A DNA stretch of 64,000 nt from Methylobacillus caricis (GCF_020532705.1 NZ_JAJAVD010000004.1:1-64000); one strand, 5' to 3'. Positions 28,038-37,355 are shown, counted from the first letter of the stretch. The notes: generated by a model from the letters alone, not told the origin. Program-made: numbers and translations.

Positions 28038-29825
28038 ATGAGCCAACAACCCATCCCGATATTCCAACCGGCACCAGGCCGCCTTTCGCTGGGTGATGCC
28101 TTGCGCATGTTGGTGAATGATGGCCTGCTGCACAAGCTGCAGGCGGAGCAGCTTTACAAGGATCGCAGGCTGGATAGCTCCAACCTGCACCCGCTCATCA
28201 TCATCGGCGAGCAAAAATGGAAAAACCTCACCACTCCCAACAAGGTGTTATCCATTGAAGCCCTGACTGCCTGGCTGGCCAAGCGGGCTGAGCTTGATTA
28301 CTACCATATAGATCCGCTCAAGCTGGATTTCGGCTCGATCGCCCAGGTGATCTCCAAGGCCTACGCCGAACGCCTCAAGATCATGCCCATCAAGGTCAGC
28401 AACAACGAGGCCGTCATCGCCACGGCTGAACCGTTTTTTACAGAATGGATACCTGATCTGGAGCGCATCCTGCGCCTGAAGATTCGCCTGGTAGTGGCCA
28501 ACCCACGCGAAATCAACCGCTACCTGCCCGAGGTCTACAACCTCGCCAACTCGATCAACCTTGCCAACACGGCGAAGGCTGGCCAAGTAATAGGCGTGCA
28601 GAACCTTGAACAGTTGGTTGAGCTGGGCAAGAACAAAAACCTGGATGCCAACGAACAGCATGTGGTCAACATCGTAGATTGGCTGTTCAAGTACGCTTTT
28701 GAGCAACGTGCCAGCGATATCCACCTGGAGCCCCGGCGCAACATGGGCATATTGCGTTTCCGTATCGATGGGGTGCTGCACCAGGTTTACCAATTGCCCA
28801 CTGCCATCATGAATGCCATCACCAGCCGCATCAAGCTGCTCGGCCGTATGGACATGGTGGAAAAACGCCGTCCGCAGGATGGTCGCATCAAGACCTTGAC
28901 TGATGAAGGCGAGGAAATCGAGTTACGGCTTTCCACCATGCCGACTGCGTTTGGTGAAAAACTGGTGATGCGTATCTTCACACCGGAAATCCTGGTCAAG
29001 GACTTTATAGAACTAGGATTCTCCAGCAGCCAGGCACAACAATGGAAACAGTGGACGCAAACACCCAACGGGATCGTATTGGTGACAGGGCCAACAGGCT
29101 CAGGCAAAACCACCACGCTTTATTCAACACTCAAGCTGCTGGCAACCCCGGAGGTCAATGTCTGCACGATTGAAGACCCGATAGAAATGGTCGAGCCCGC
29201 ATTCAACCAGATGCAGGTACAACAAAATATAGGCCTGAGTTTTGCCGATGGGGTTCGTACACTGCTGCGCCAGGATCCCGACATCATCATGGTGGGCGAA
29301 ATCCGCGATGTCGAAACTGCGGAAATGGCGATACAAGCTGCACTGACCGGCCACCTGGTGCTATCCACCTTGCATACCAACGATGCTCCTTCAGCAGTGA
29401 CGCGGCTGCTTGACCTGGGCGTGCCTCCGTACTTGATACACTCGGCGGTCATCGGCATCATGGCCCAACGCCTGGTGCGTACGCTTTGCCCGCATTGCAA
29501 AACGCCCTCCACCATCTCCCAATCGCGCTGGGATGAACTGGTAGGTGCATGGAAACTGCCCAAGCCAAAACAGATCCATGTGGCCAATGGTTGCCTGGAA
29601 TGCCGCATGACCGGCTATCGTGGGCGTAGCGGTATTTATGAAATGCTTTCCATAGACTCGACGCTCAAAAAACTCATTACACATGATGCAGACCTGACAA
29701 ACATCAAGGCGCAGGCTCACAAGCAGGGGATGCAACCCCTCATGATCAATGGTGCAGAAAAAATAGCGGCGGGCATCACTACAATAGAAGAGCTACTCAA
29801 AGTGGCGCCACCTCCCATGGATTGA
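28038..29825 (+). CDS. Orphan GspE/PilB-family secretion or pilus ATPase
   Basis: A 595-aa AAA+ ATPase of the type II secretion/type IV pilus family. N-terminal GspE/PilB domain (about 55-170), a middle domain, Walker A GPTGSGKT (351-358), Walker B region DPDIIMVGEIRDVETAE, and a four-cysteine zinc site (CPHC and CLEC). It differs clearly from the PilB at 49806, whose cognate PilC is adjacent; no secretion or pilin genes adjoin this one. It may be a second extension motor, a type II secretion ATPase with partners elsewhere, or a biofilm-type protein. A TATAAA box ends 6 nt before the ATG. Confidence 0.88.
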   Translation: MSQQPIPIFQPAPGRLSLGDALRMLVNDGLLHKLQAEQLYKDRRLDSSNLHPLIIIGEQKWKNLTTPNKVLSIEALTAWLAKRAELDYYHIDPLKLDFGSIAQVISKAYAERLKIMPIKVSNNEAVIATAEPFFTEWIPDLERILRLKIRLVVANPREINRYLPEVYNLANSINLANTAKAGQVIGVQNLEQLVELGKNKNLDANEQHVVNIVDWLFKYAFEQRASDIHLEPRRNMGILRFRIDGVLHQVYQLPTAIMNAITSRIKLLGRMDMVEKRRPQDGRIKTLTDEGEEIELRLSTMPTAFGEKLVMRIFTPEILVKDFIELGFSSSQAQQWKQWTQTPNGIVLVTGPTGSGKTTTLYSTLKLLATPEVNVCTIEDPIEMVEPAFNQMQVQQNIGLSFADGVRTLLRQDPDIIMVGEIRDVETAEMAIQAALTGHLVLSTLHTNDAPSAVTRLLDLGVPPYLIHSAVIGIMAQRLVRTLCPHCKTPSTISQSRWDELVGAWKLPKPKQIHVANGCLECRMTGYRGRSGIYEMLSIDSTLKKLITHDADLTNIKAQAHKQGMQPLMINGAEKIAAGITTIEELLKVAPPPMD

Positions 29826-29884
29826 GCAGCAACAAATCTTTCTTGAATATCACTGATTTAAAGGCATTTAGCCGTTAATCATCC

Positions 29885-29913
29885 TTGACCAAATCGGCGC
29901 AAACCGTTAGTGT
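29885..29913 (+). promoter_or_regulatory. Candidate promoter of ilvBHC
   Basis: TTGACC (29885-29890), 17-nt spacer, TAGTGT (29908-29913). The -35 is good, the -10 weak. It lies 40 bp before the acetolactate synthase start, in the only sizeable gap ahead of the operon. Confidence 0.35.
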
Positions 29914-29952
29914 TCTACGTTTCCCGAACTCTTGGCATAACAAGCAATATCT

Positions 29953-31659
29953 ATGGAATTATCTGGCGCAGAAATCGTCATCCGTTGCCTGCATGAAGAA
30001 AACGTAAAATTCGTTTTCGGCTATCCCGGCGGTGCGGTGCTCAATATTTACGACGCAATTTTCACTCAGGACAAGTTCAAGCACATCCTGGTCCGTCATG
30101 AGCAAGCAGCGGTCCATGCAGCTGATGCGTATGCACGCGCCACTGGTGAAGTCGGTGTTGCCCTCGTTACCTCAGGCCCTGGTGCTACCAATGCTATTAC
30201 TGGCATTGCGACTGCGTATATGGACTCTATCCCACTGGTCGTGATCAGTGGTCAGGTGCCTACGCCAGCCATCGGCCTGGATGCCTTCCAGGAAGTCGAC
30301 ATGATCGGGATCACCCGCCCATGTGTAAAACATAACTTCCTGGTCAAGGATATCAAGGATATTGCAACCACTATGAAGAAGGCTTTCTTCATAGCTGCGA
30401 CAGGCAGGCCTGGCCCAGTAGTCGTGGATATCCCCAAGGATATCACTGCCCAGCTTGCCGATTTCGAGTATCCAAAGTCAGTGGAACTGCGCTCCTATAC
30501 GCCTATCCTGAAGGGCCACTCAGGCCAGATCAAGAAGGCGATCAAGCTCATGCTGGATGCCAAGCGCCCCATGATCTATTCTGGCGGCGGTGTCGTGCTG
30601 GGAGATGCCTCTGAGCAGTTGATCAAGCTTGCACGGAGACTGGGCTTCCCTGTCACCAACACACTGATGGGTCTGGGCGGATACCCTTCCACTGATAAGC
30701 AGTTTGTCGGCATGCTGGGCATGCACGGCACGCTTGAAGCCAATATGTCCATGCAGGACTGTGATGTATTGGTCGCGATTGGCGCTCGCTTTGATGATCG
30801 CGTGATTGGCAATCCAGAGCACTTTTTCAACAAAAACCGTACCATCATTCACATTGATGTGGATCCATCGTCCATTTCCAAGCGCGTGAAAGTGGATGTG
30901 CCTATCGTGGGCCATGTACAGTCAGTGCTGACCGAGATGAACGAGTTGCTGGATGCAGAAACCCGTGCTCCTGATGCAGCAGCCCTCAAGGCCTGGTGGA
31001 CCCAGATTGAGGAATGGCGTGGCCGCAACTGTCTTTCCTACAATCGCAATAGCGAGATTATCAAGCCACAGTATGTGATAGAAAAACTGTGGGAAGTGAC
31101 CAAGGGCGATGCCTACGTGACTTCAGATGTTGGCCAGCACCAGATGTGGGCGGCGCAATACTACAAATTCGACAAGCCGCGTCGTTGGATCAACTCCGGC
31201 GGCCTTGGCACCATGGGTGTGGGCCTGCCTTACGCCATGGGCGTACAGTTTGCTGACCCCACCGCGCAGGTTGCCTGTGTCACCGGCGAAGGCAGCATCC
31301 AGATGAACATCCAGGAGCTGTCCACCTGTAAGCAGTTCCACCTGCCGATCAAGGTCATCCTGCTCAATAACCGCTATCTGGGCATGGTGCGTCAGTGGCA
31401 GCAGTTCTTCTACGAGAATCGCTACTCTGAATCCTATATGGACAGCTTGCCCGATTTCGTCAAGCTGGCAGAATCCTATGGCCATGTCGGTATGAACATC
31501 GAGAAGCCGGGAGATGTGGAAGGCGCACTGACTGAGGCATTCAACCTCAAGGACAGGTTTGTCTTCATGAACTTCCTCACGGACCAGAACGAGAACGTGT
31601 TCCCCATGGTGCCAAACGGCAAGGGCCTGTCTGAAATTATTCTGGCTGAAGAACTGTAA
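29953..31659 (+). CDS. ilvB: Acetolactate synthase large subunit (biosynthetic)
   Basis: ThDP- and FAD-dependent enzyme making acetolactate or acetohydroxybutyrate, the first common step of valine, leucine and isoleucine synthesis. The catalytic Glu is in VRHEQAAVHAADAYARATG (about 50); the ThDP/Mg motif is TGEGSIQMNIQELST through NNRYLGMVRQW. 568 aa. Followed after 11 bp by the regulatory subunit, confirming the anabolic, feedback-regulated type (ilvI-like). Confidence 0.96.
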   Translation: MELSGAEIVIRCLHEENVKFVFGYPGGAVLNIYDAIFTQDKFKHILVRHEQAAVHAADAYARATGEVGVALVTSGPGATNAITGIATAYMDSIPLVVISGQVPTPAIGLDAFQEVDMIGITRPCVKHNFLVKDIKDIATTMKKAFFIAATGRPGPVVVDIPKDITAQLADFEYPKSVELRSYTPILKGHSGQIKKAIKLMLDAKRPMIYSGGGVVLGDASEQLIKLARRLGFPVTNTLMGLGGYPSTDKQFVGMLGMHGTLEANMSMQDCDVLVAIGARFDDRVIGNPEHFFNKNRTIIHIDVDPSSISKRVKVDVPIVGHVQSVLTEMNELLDAETRAPDAAALKAWWTQIEEWRGRNCLSYNRNSEIIKPQYVIEKLWEVTKGDAYVTSDVGQHQMWAAQYYKFDKPRRWINSGGLGTMGVGLPYAMGVQFADPTAQVACVTGEGSIQMNIQELSTCKQFHLPIKVILLNNRYLGMVRQWQQFFYENRYSESYMDSLPDFVKLAESYGHVGMNIEKPGDVEGALTEAFNLKDRFVFMNFLTDQNENVFPMVPNGKGLSEIILAEEL

Positions 31660-31670
31660 GAAGATCAAGC

Positions 31671-32162
31671 ATGAAACACATCATCTCAATATTGATGGAA
31701 AATGAAGCTGGCGCACTCTCCCGCGTGGCTGGCTTGTTTTCCGCACGTGCATACAATATCGAATCCCTGACCGTGGCACCCACCGAAGATGCCACATTGT
31801 CACGAATGACCATCGTCACCTCCGGATCGGACGACGTGATTGAGCAAATCATCAAGCAACTCAACAAGTTAATTGATGTGGTCAAGGTTCTGGACCTCAA
31901 CGACGGCCGCTTTATCGAGCGTGAACTGATGTTGGTCAAAGTCAAGGCCACCGGCCCGTTCCGCGATGAAATGAAGCGTATGTGTGACATTTTCCGTGGC
32001 CGCATCATTGATGTTGCAGACGGCAGTTACACCATAGAACTGACAGGCTCCGGCTCCAAGCTGGATGCTTTCCTGGAAGCTCTGGACAACGCTGCCATTC
32101 TCGAAACCGTCCGCACCGGCGCATCCGGCATAGGTCGCGGCGACCGTATCCTCAAGCTTTGA
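31671..32162 (+). CDS. ilvH: Acetolactate synthase small (regulatory) subunit
   Basis: A 163-aa protein with an N-terminal ACT domain (KHIISILMENEAGALSRVAGLFSARAYN) that binds valine for feedback inhibition, and a C-terminal ALS_ss domain that activates the large subunit. Full length. It sits between ilvB and ilvC. Confidence 0.96.
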   Translation: MKHIISILMENEAGALSRVAGLFSARAYNIESLTVAPTEDATLSRMTIVTSGSDDVIEQIIKQLNKLIDVVKVLDLNDGRFIERELMLVKVKATGPFRDEMKRMCDIFRGRIIDVADGSYTIELTGSGSKLDAFLEALDNAAILETVRTGASGIGRGDRILKL

Positions 32163-32225
32163 AACCGAATTTGTGGGCCATGCGTGCAGCATGATCCGCA
32201 GTAAACCATTTGTATTGAAAGGTAA

Positions 32226-33245
<1,020 letters not shown>

Positions 33246-33271
33246 GCTTGACCGTTAACGGTTAAACTATG

Positions 33272-33306
33272 AAAGAGGCCGGGCCTGCCCTGCCTCTTTT
33301 GCTTTT
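33272..33306 (+). terminator. Terminator after ilvC
   Basis: An 8-bp stem AAAGAGGC (33272-33279) / GCCTCTTT (33292-33299) with a GC-rich loop, followed by TTTTGCTTTT on the plus strand. A 12-bp palindrome ACCGTTAACGGT (33251-33262) lies just before it. Confidence 0.75.
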
Positions 33307-33342
33307 CTACTACCCTGTCCTGCAATTATTAACGAGGCCAAA

Positions 33343-34206
33343 GTGTCCAAACGTTTTTCCGTGCTGGTTCAATATATCGCGCCCAAACAGGCGTTGACTG
33401 CCTTTGCTGGCAAATTAGCGCATGCTCAGGCAGGCTGGCTCACCACGGCGGTGATCCGCTGGTTTGTTCAACGGTATCAGGTCAACATGGCTGAAGCTGC
33501 CAACCCGGATATCAGCAGCTATGCAAGCTTCAATGATTTCTTCACGCGCGCGTTGCGTCCAGGAGCACGCCCACAGGCAAACACAAAACTTACCTGCCCT
33601 GTAGATGGCGCCATCAGCCAGTTTGGATTTATCACAGCAGACCAGATATTCCAGGCAAAAGGACACAGTTACTCCACAACCGCCCTCGTTGGCGGCAACA
33701 AGGACATCGCCGCCCAATACCAGGATGGCAGCTTTGCCACCATTTACCTCAGCCCTAGGGACTATCACCGCATCCATATGCCATGTGACGGCAAGCTACT
33801 CAGCATGACCTATGTGCCCGGTGACCTGTTCTCGGTCAACCCGGCAACGGCAGAAGATGTTCCCGGCCTTTTTGCACGCAACGAACGTGTGGTATGCGAG
33901 TTTGCAAGTACGCAAGGAAATTTCGTCCTGGTATTGGTCGGCGCCACCATAGTGGGAAGCATGGCAACAGTCTGGCATGGCATTGTGAACCCGCCACGGC
34001 CGGGCAAGATCAAGTCCTGGGACTACCGTGGGCACAATATCTTTTTGAAACAAGGGGAGGAAATGGGACGATTTCTGCTGGGCTCCACTGTCGTACTCCT
34101 GTTTCCGCAAACTGATGCAGTGGCATTCAACCCATCCTGGGCGCCTGCGCGTACTGTCAGGCTGGGCGAGGCCATGGCAACCTCTCCACATGAGAATCAA
34201 CTATAA
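33343..34206 (+). CDS. psd: Phosphatidylserine decarboxylase proenzyme
   Basis: Makes phosphatidylethanolamine from phosphatidylserine at the inner membrane. The C-terminal LGST motif (FLLGSTVVLLFP) is the self-cleavage site that yields the pyruvoyl cofactor; the Asp in CPVDGAIS and His in YHRIHMP complete the autoprocessing triad. 287 aa, the full-length bacterial form. Start is GTG 33343 with ACGAGG upstream. The pssA gene that often follows psd in betaproteobacteria is absent; rppH converges instead. Confidence 0.95.
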   Translation: MSKRFSVLVQYIAPKQALTAFAGKLAHAQAGWLTTAVIRWFVQRYQVNMAEAANPDISSYASFNDFFTRALRPGARPQANTKLTCPVDGAISQFGFITADQIFQAKGHSYSTTALVGGNKDIAAQYQDGSFATIYLSPRDYHRIHMPCDGKLLSMTYVPGDLFSVNPATAEDVPGLFARNERVVCEFASTQGNFVLVLVGATIVGSMATVWHGIVNPPRPGKIKSWDYRGHNIFLKQGEEMGRFLLGSTVVLLFPQTDAVAFNPSWAPARTVRLGEAMATSPHENQL

Positions 34207-34243
34207 AAAAACCGCCCCAGATCATTGCTGACCAGGGGCGGTT
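34205..34243 (-). terminator. Terminator of rppH
   Basis: A 9-bp stem AACCGCCCC (34210-34218) / GGGGCGGTT (34235-34243) followed on the minus strand by six T. It starts within the psd stop codon region and may also act on psd transcripts less efficiently. Confidence 0.85.
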
Positions 34244-34266
34244 CCGATACGGCAAAAATAAGAAGG

Positions 34267-34794
34267 TTAACGAATAGGCGCACCCAGCTTATCCAGCAAA
34301 TGATTGCGCTGCTGGCGGCGACGCTCTCCAAGATGGGACGACAGCTCCTTGAGCGCCAAGCGATACACGTCGCGCTTGAATTCAATTACGCTGTCCATCG
34401 CCACCCAGTAATCGCTCCAGCGCCAGGCATCAAACTCCGGATGTTCTGTCGCACGCAATGACACATCACTATCGCGCCCAACCAGACGCAACAAGAACCA
34501 GATCTGCTTCTGCCCTTTGTAGCTACCGCGCCATTCACGCTTGATCCAGTTGGTAGGCACTTCATAACGCAACCAATCGCGGGTCCTCCCGAGGATTTTC
34601 ACATGCTCGGGACGCAGACCAACCTCCTCCATCAGTTCACGGTACATGGCTTGCTCAGGACTTTCGCCATGCTTGATACCACCCTGTGGAAACTGCCAAG
34701 AGTGTTCGCGGATGCGCTTACCCCAAAACACCTGATTGCGGGCATTACATAAAATAATGCCTACATTCGGGCGATATCCATCGCGATCTATCAT
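34267..34794 (-). CDS. rppH: RNA pyrophosphohydrolase RppH
   Basis: Nudix enzyme that removes pyrophosphate from mRNA 5' ends and so starts decay. The Nudix box [20 protein letters not shown] occupies about 38-57 with all catalytic glutamates. The N-terminus [15 protein letters not shown] is the RppH signature. 175 aa. AGAGGT lies 10 nt before the ATG. It is monocistronic, with a strong terminator. Confidence 0.95.
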   Translation of the reverse strand: MIDRDGYRPNVGIILCNARNQVFWGKRIREHSWQFPQGGIKHGESPEQAMYRELMEEVGLRPEHVKILGRTRDWLRYEVPTNWIKREWRGSYKGQKQIWFLLRLVGRDSDVSLRATEHPEFDAWRWSDYWVAMDSVIEFKRDVYRLALKELSSHLGERRRQQRNHLLDKLGAPIR

Positions 34795-34906
34795 GACAAC
34801 ATACCTCTTTAATTTGTCGTAATTCTTCCATATTTCGCCCCAGATTGAAAGGATAACCGCCTGATTACAGCGGGCAATCAGGTCAAAACCGGCCCAGGAT
34901 CAAGCC

Positions 34907-34936
34907 TTGACGCTATTTGCACCGCGCCCGTATACT
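34907..34936 (+). promoter_or_regulatory. Promoter of the YVTN propeller gene
   Basis: TTGACG (34907-34912), 18-nt spacer, TATACT (34931-34936). Predicted start near 34943, which rules out the upstream in-frame start at 34917 and supports the GTG at 35001 as the initiation codon. Confidence 0.6.
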
Positions 34937-35000
34937 GCCAAGTCAACCTGAAGCAGTCCAAGCACGTTTAAAGATCATTGACAGAAAAACTCAACCTCCA

Positions 35001-35957
35001 GTGAAACAATTCATCATTCTCGTCATTACTGCGATTTTTGCATTCAGCCTTTCCGCTGCCAGCGCTGACGAGGCCTACATCACCAACCAAGGTGACAACA
35101 CTGTATCTGTCATCAACCTGACCAATCATCAAGTGGTTGCCACCATCCCCGTAGGCAAGTCTCCTGTAGGTGTAGCAATCTCTGCCGCGCTCAGCAAAGT
35201 GTTCATTACCAATGTGGATAGCCACTCGGTTTCCGTGATTGACACTAAAAACTACCAAGTGGTTGACTCCATTGACATCCCCGGTTCCCCCGTAGGCATC
35301 GCCCTTTCTCCTGACAGCAGCACGCTTTACGTCGCCGACTGGAATGACAATCGCATACTCATTATCAACACTGCAGACACCCAGCAGCGCCGTGAAGTCA
35401 GCATAGGCAAGGCGCCGGCAGGCCTCGCCACCAGTCCTGACGGCAGTAAACTCTATGTTGCAAACCGGGATAGCAACGACCTCGCCATCATCGATACCGC
35501 ATCCCTCAAGATATTGGGCCGCATCGCCACTGGGGCGCATCCGTTCGGGGTAACCGTTGGGCCGGATGGCCAACACCTTTATGTAGTCAATGTGTATGAA
35601 AATAGCCTGTCCATCATTGACACAAACAACAATCAAAGCCGCGTTATCAAAGTTGGTGAGCATCCTTATTGTGTGACTGTCAGCCCTGACAGCCAATATG
35701 CCTATGTCACCAACACCCAGGCTGATACGGTTTCAGTCATCAGCCTCCAGCAAGACAAGGAAATTGCCAAGGTTCACGTCGGCGGTTTTCCGGAAGGGAT
35801 CAACTACGATACTTCCACCAACAGGATTTATGTCGCCAACTGGTTCGACAACTCGGTTTCAGTGATAGACGCCAGCAGCAATAAGCTTATCGAAAACATC
35901 CCGACAGGCAAGCAAAGCCGGGCTTTCGGTCAGTTTATACTCAAGACGTCACATTGA
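35001..35957 (+). CDS. Secreted seven-bladed YVTN beta-propeller protein
   Basis: A 318-aa periplasmic protein. From the GTG at 35001 it begins with a signal peptide VKQFIILVITAIFAFSLSAA ending near ASA-DE. Seven repeats of about 42 residues follow, each with a YVTN-like strand and an (V/L)SVID strand: YITNQGDNTVSVINL, VFITNVDSHSVSVIDT, LYVADWNDNRILIINT, LYVANRDSNDLAIIDT, LYVVNVYENSLSIIDT, AYVTNTQADTVSVISL and IYVANWFDNSVSVIDA. Repeats close a seven-bladed propeller. Such proteins often accompany PQQ-dependent alcohol dehydrogenase genes. It lies 53 bp upstream of the MxaD-like gene; a role in periplasmic methanol oxidation is inferred. Confidence 0.85.
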   Translation: MKQFIILVITAIFAFSLSAASADEAYITNQGDNTVSVINLTNHQVVATIPVGKSPVGVAISAALSKVFITNVDSHSVSVIDTKNYQVVDSIDIPGSPVGIALSPDSSTLYVADWNDNRILIINTADTQQRREVSIGKAPAGLATSPDGSKLYVANRDSNDLAIIDTASLKILGRIATGAHPFGVTVGPDGQHLYVVNVYENSLSIIDTNNNQSRVIKVGEHPYCVTVSPDSQYAYVTNTQADTVSVISLQQDKEIAKVHVGGFPEGINYDTSTNRIYVANWFDNSVSVIDASSNKLIENIPTGKQSRAFGQFILKTSH

Positions 35958-36010
35958 TCAGGACCTGCATAGCAGTTCCACTTTTTAGCTAAATACATGG
36001 AGAACTATAG

Positions 36011-36544
36011 ATGAAGAAATTACTCGCCCTGCTGGCTATCGGCATGCTGCCGCTGACTGCCGCCGCCCACGGCCCATCGCCACAAAAGGTAGAAAAAACC
36101 GTCATCATTGATGCCAGCCCCGACAAGGTCTGGGCATTGGTCAAGGATTTCGGCAATTGGCAAAAATGGCATCCGGCAGTTGAAAGCACCAAACTTGAAA
36201 CCAAAAAGAACGAAGCAGGTGAAGAGGAAACTTTGCGCCTCCTCACTCTCAAGGGCGGCGGCACCTTGCTGGAAAACCTGAAGAGCCTCGATGAAGAAGG
36301 CAAACAACTCAAGTACGGTATTGTTGAAGGCGTACTGCCAGTGGCTGACTATTACTCCACCATCTCGGTCAAGGCTGTTGAAGGCGGAAAGGCTGAAGTC
36401 AAGTGGATGGGCCGCTTCTACCGCGTGTACAAGCTCAACCCGCCAATTCCTCCAGGCCAGGATGACAAGTCTGCCCTGGATGCAATCAATGGCGTCTATG
36501 ACGCTGGCTTGGCCAACCTGAAGAAAGTTGCTGAAGGCAAATAA
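36011..36544 (+). CDS. MxaD-like periplasmic SRPBCC protein
   Basis: A 177-aa exported protein. Signal peptide MKKLLALLAIGMLPLTAAA, then HGPSPQKVEKTVIIDASPDKVWALVKDFGNW, which resembles MxaD, the small periplasmic protein of methylotrophs that assists electron transfer between methanol dehydrogenase and cytochrome cL. The rest fits a START/SRPBCC ligand-binding fold. GGAGA precedes the ATG. It shares strand and neighbourhood with the YVTN propeller and ends at a strong terminator. No mxaF or xoxF gene is in the window; the assignment is by resemblance. Confidence 0.78.
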   Translation: MKKLLALLAIGMLPLTAAAHGPSPQKVEKTVIIDASPDKVWALVKDFGNWQKWHPAVESTKLETKKNEAGEEETLRLLTLKGGGTLLENLKSLDEEGKQLKYGIVEGVLPVADYYSTISVKAVEGGKAEVKWMGRFYRVYKLNPPIPPGQDDKSALDAINGVYDAGLANLKKVAEGK

Positions 36545-36562
36545 ATGACCCGTCTTGTCACA

Positions 36563-36583
36563 AACTGACAAAATTTGTCAGTT
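36563..36583. promoter_or_regulatory. 21-bp TGTC palindrome upstream of pilA
   Basis: AACTGACAAA (36563-36572), one central base, then TTTGTCAGTT (36574-36583). A third TTGTCA (36555-36560) lies just to the left. The centre is about 130 bp upstream of the predicted sigma-54 start of pilA. PilR of Pseudomonas binds TGTC-containing sites at a similar distance, so this may be the enhancer, although the mxaD terminator lies between. Confidence 0.5.
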
Positions 36584-36589
36584 CCAAGC

Positions 36590-36626
36590 AATAAAAAAGC
36601 GGTGCTTCAAGCGCCGCTTTTTTATT
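36590..36626. terminator. Terminator after the MxaD-like gene
   Basis: A 13-bp stem AATAAAAAAGCGG (36590-36602) with 36614-36626, with a further GCTT/AAGC pairing inside, and T-run on the plus strand. It isolates pilA from read-through. Confidence 0.9.
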
Positions 36627-36677
36627 GTTCACAAAAAATCACTTTAAATTCAAACAGTAAAAAAATCCTACAGAAAC

Positions 36678-36692
36678 TGGCACGCTCATTGC
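36678..36692 (+). promoter_or_regulatory. Sigma-54 promoter of pilA
   Basis: TGGCACGCTCATTGC: perfect match to TGGCAC-N5-TTGC, with GG (36679-36680) and GC (36691-36692) exactly 10 nt apart. Predicted start near 36704, leader about 56 nt. Sigma-54 plus PilS/PilR control is the known mode for type IV pilin genes. Confidence 0.85.
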
Positions 36693-36759
36693 CATATGTT
36701 TAGCATGCGGTTTCCACTGAGGCCGTAACCACTTAAACTCACTCCAAAGGGGATTAATA

Positions 36760-37182
36760 ATGAAGAAAGTACAACAAGGTTTTACGCTGATCGAACTGAT
36801 GATTGTGGTAGCTATTATTGGTATTTTGGCAGCGGTGGCTATACCTAATTATCAAAACTATACAAAGAAAGCAAAATTCACTGAAGTAACACAAGCCACC
36901 CAAGCACTAAAAACAGCAGTGGAAGTTTGTGCACAAGACATAGGAACAATAACTGGATGTAGCGGTGGATCTAATGGCATTCCAGCAGATATTGCTAGTG
37001 ATGTTAGTCCATATGTTGCATCACTCGCAACAGCTAATGGCGTAATTACTGCTACAGCCAAAACAGCAAATGGCCTAAATGGTGAGACATATACTCTTAC
37101 ACCAGTCTTTGACGCTGACAAAGGAATTTCTTGGACAACAGGTGGAACATGTAAGACCAACTCCCCTCCAATTTGTAAGTAA
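36760..37182 (+). CDS. pilA: Type IV major pilin PilA
   Basis: A 140-aa prepilin. The leader MKKVQQG is cleaved by PilD before F8, giving [24 protein letters not shown] with the essential Glu5 of the mature protein. The C-terminal part has four cysteines: C57 and C67 in the alpha-beta loop, and C131 and C139 closing the C-terminal D-region. AAGGGG precedes the ATG. The gene is visibly richer in A/T than its neighbours, especially from 36840 on, which is common for pilin genes under diversifying selection or exchange. Expressed from a sigma-54 promoter and closed by a terminator, so monocistronic. Confidence 0.93.
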   Translation: MKKVQQGFTLIELMIVVAIIGILAAVAIPNYQNYTKKAKFTEVTQATQALKTAVEVCAQDIGTITGCSGGSNGIPADIASDVSPYVASLATANGVITATAKTANGLNGETYTLTPVFDADKGISWTTGGTCKTNSPPICK

Positions 37183-37201
37183 TCTAACCTTCGCAATCCT
37201 T

Positions 37202-37228
37202 AAGCCCCGGGTATCCGGGGCTTTTTAT
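37202..37228 (+). terminator. Terminator after pilA
   Basis: Stem AAGCCCCGG (37202-37210) / CCGGGGCTT (37215-37223) with a 4-nt loop and five T, 20 bp after the pilA stop. Confidence 0.92.
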
Positions 37229-37244
37229 TGATGCCAACGCATAG

Positions 37245-37315
37245 GGCGCAATAACCAACGGACATTGCGCCATACAATACACGCAGAAGACAGGCCATGA
37301 TTATCTGGCCTGTCT
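37245..37315. repeat. Two further hairpins between pilA and the cNMP gene
   Basis: Hairpin one: GGCGCAAT (37245-37252) / ATTGCGCC (37264-37271). Hairpin two: AGACAGGCCA (37288-37297) / TGGCCTGTCT (37306-37315), followed by TCCTGTTTCTTTT on the plus strand. With the pilA terminator this makes three perfect stems in about 115 bp. The second may back up transcription termination for either convergent gene; the first has no T-run. Confidence 0.55.
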
Positions 37316-37355
37316 CCTGTTTCTTTTATCACCATATGGCAATACATCACCTACT

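Noticed and set aside
33251-33262. ACCGTTAACGGT palindrome after ilvC
   Set aside because: Short, directly before a normal terminator, and downstream of the coding region; chance is likely.
34968-35696. 242-aa minus-strand frame opposite the YVTN propeller gene
   Set aside because: Its repeats mirror the propeller repeats on the other strand; no start signal and overlaps the real promoter-gene unit.
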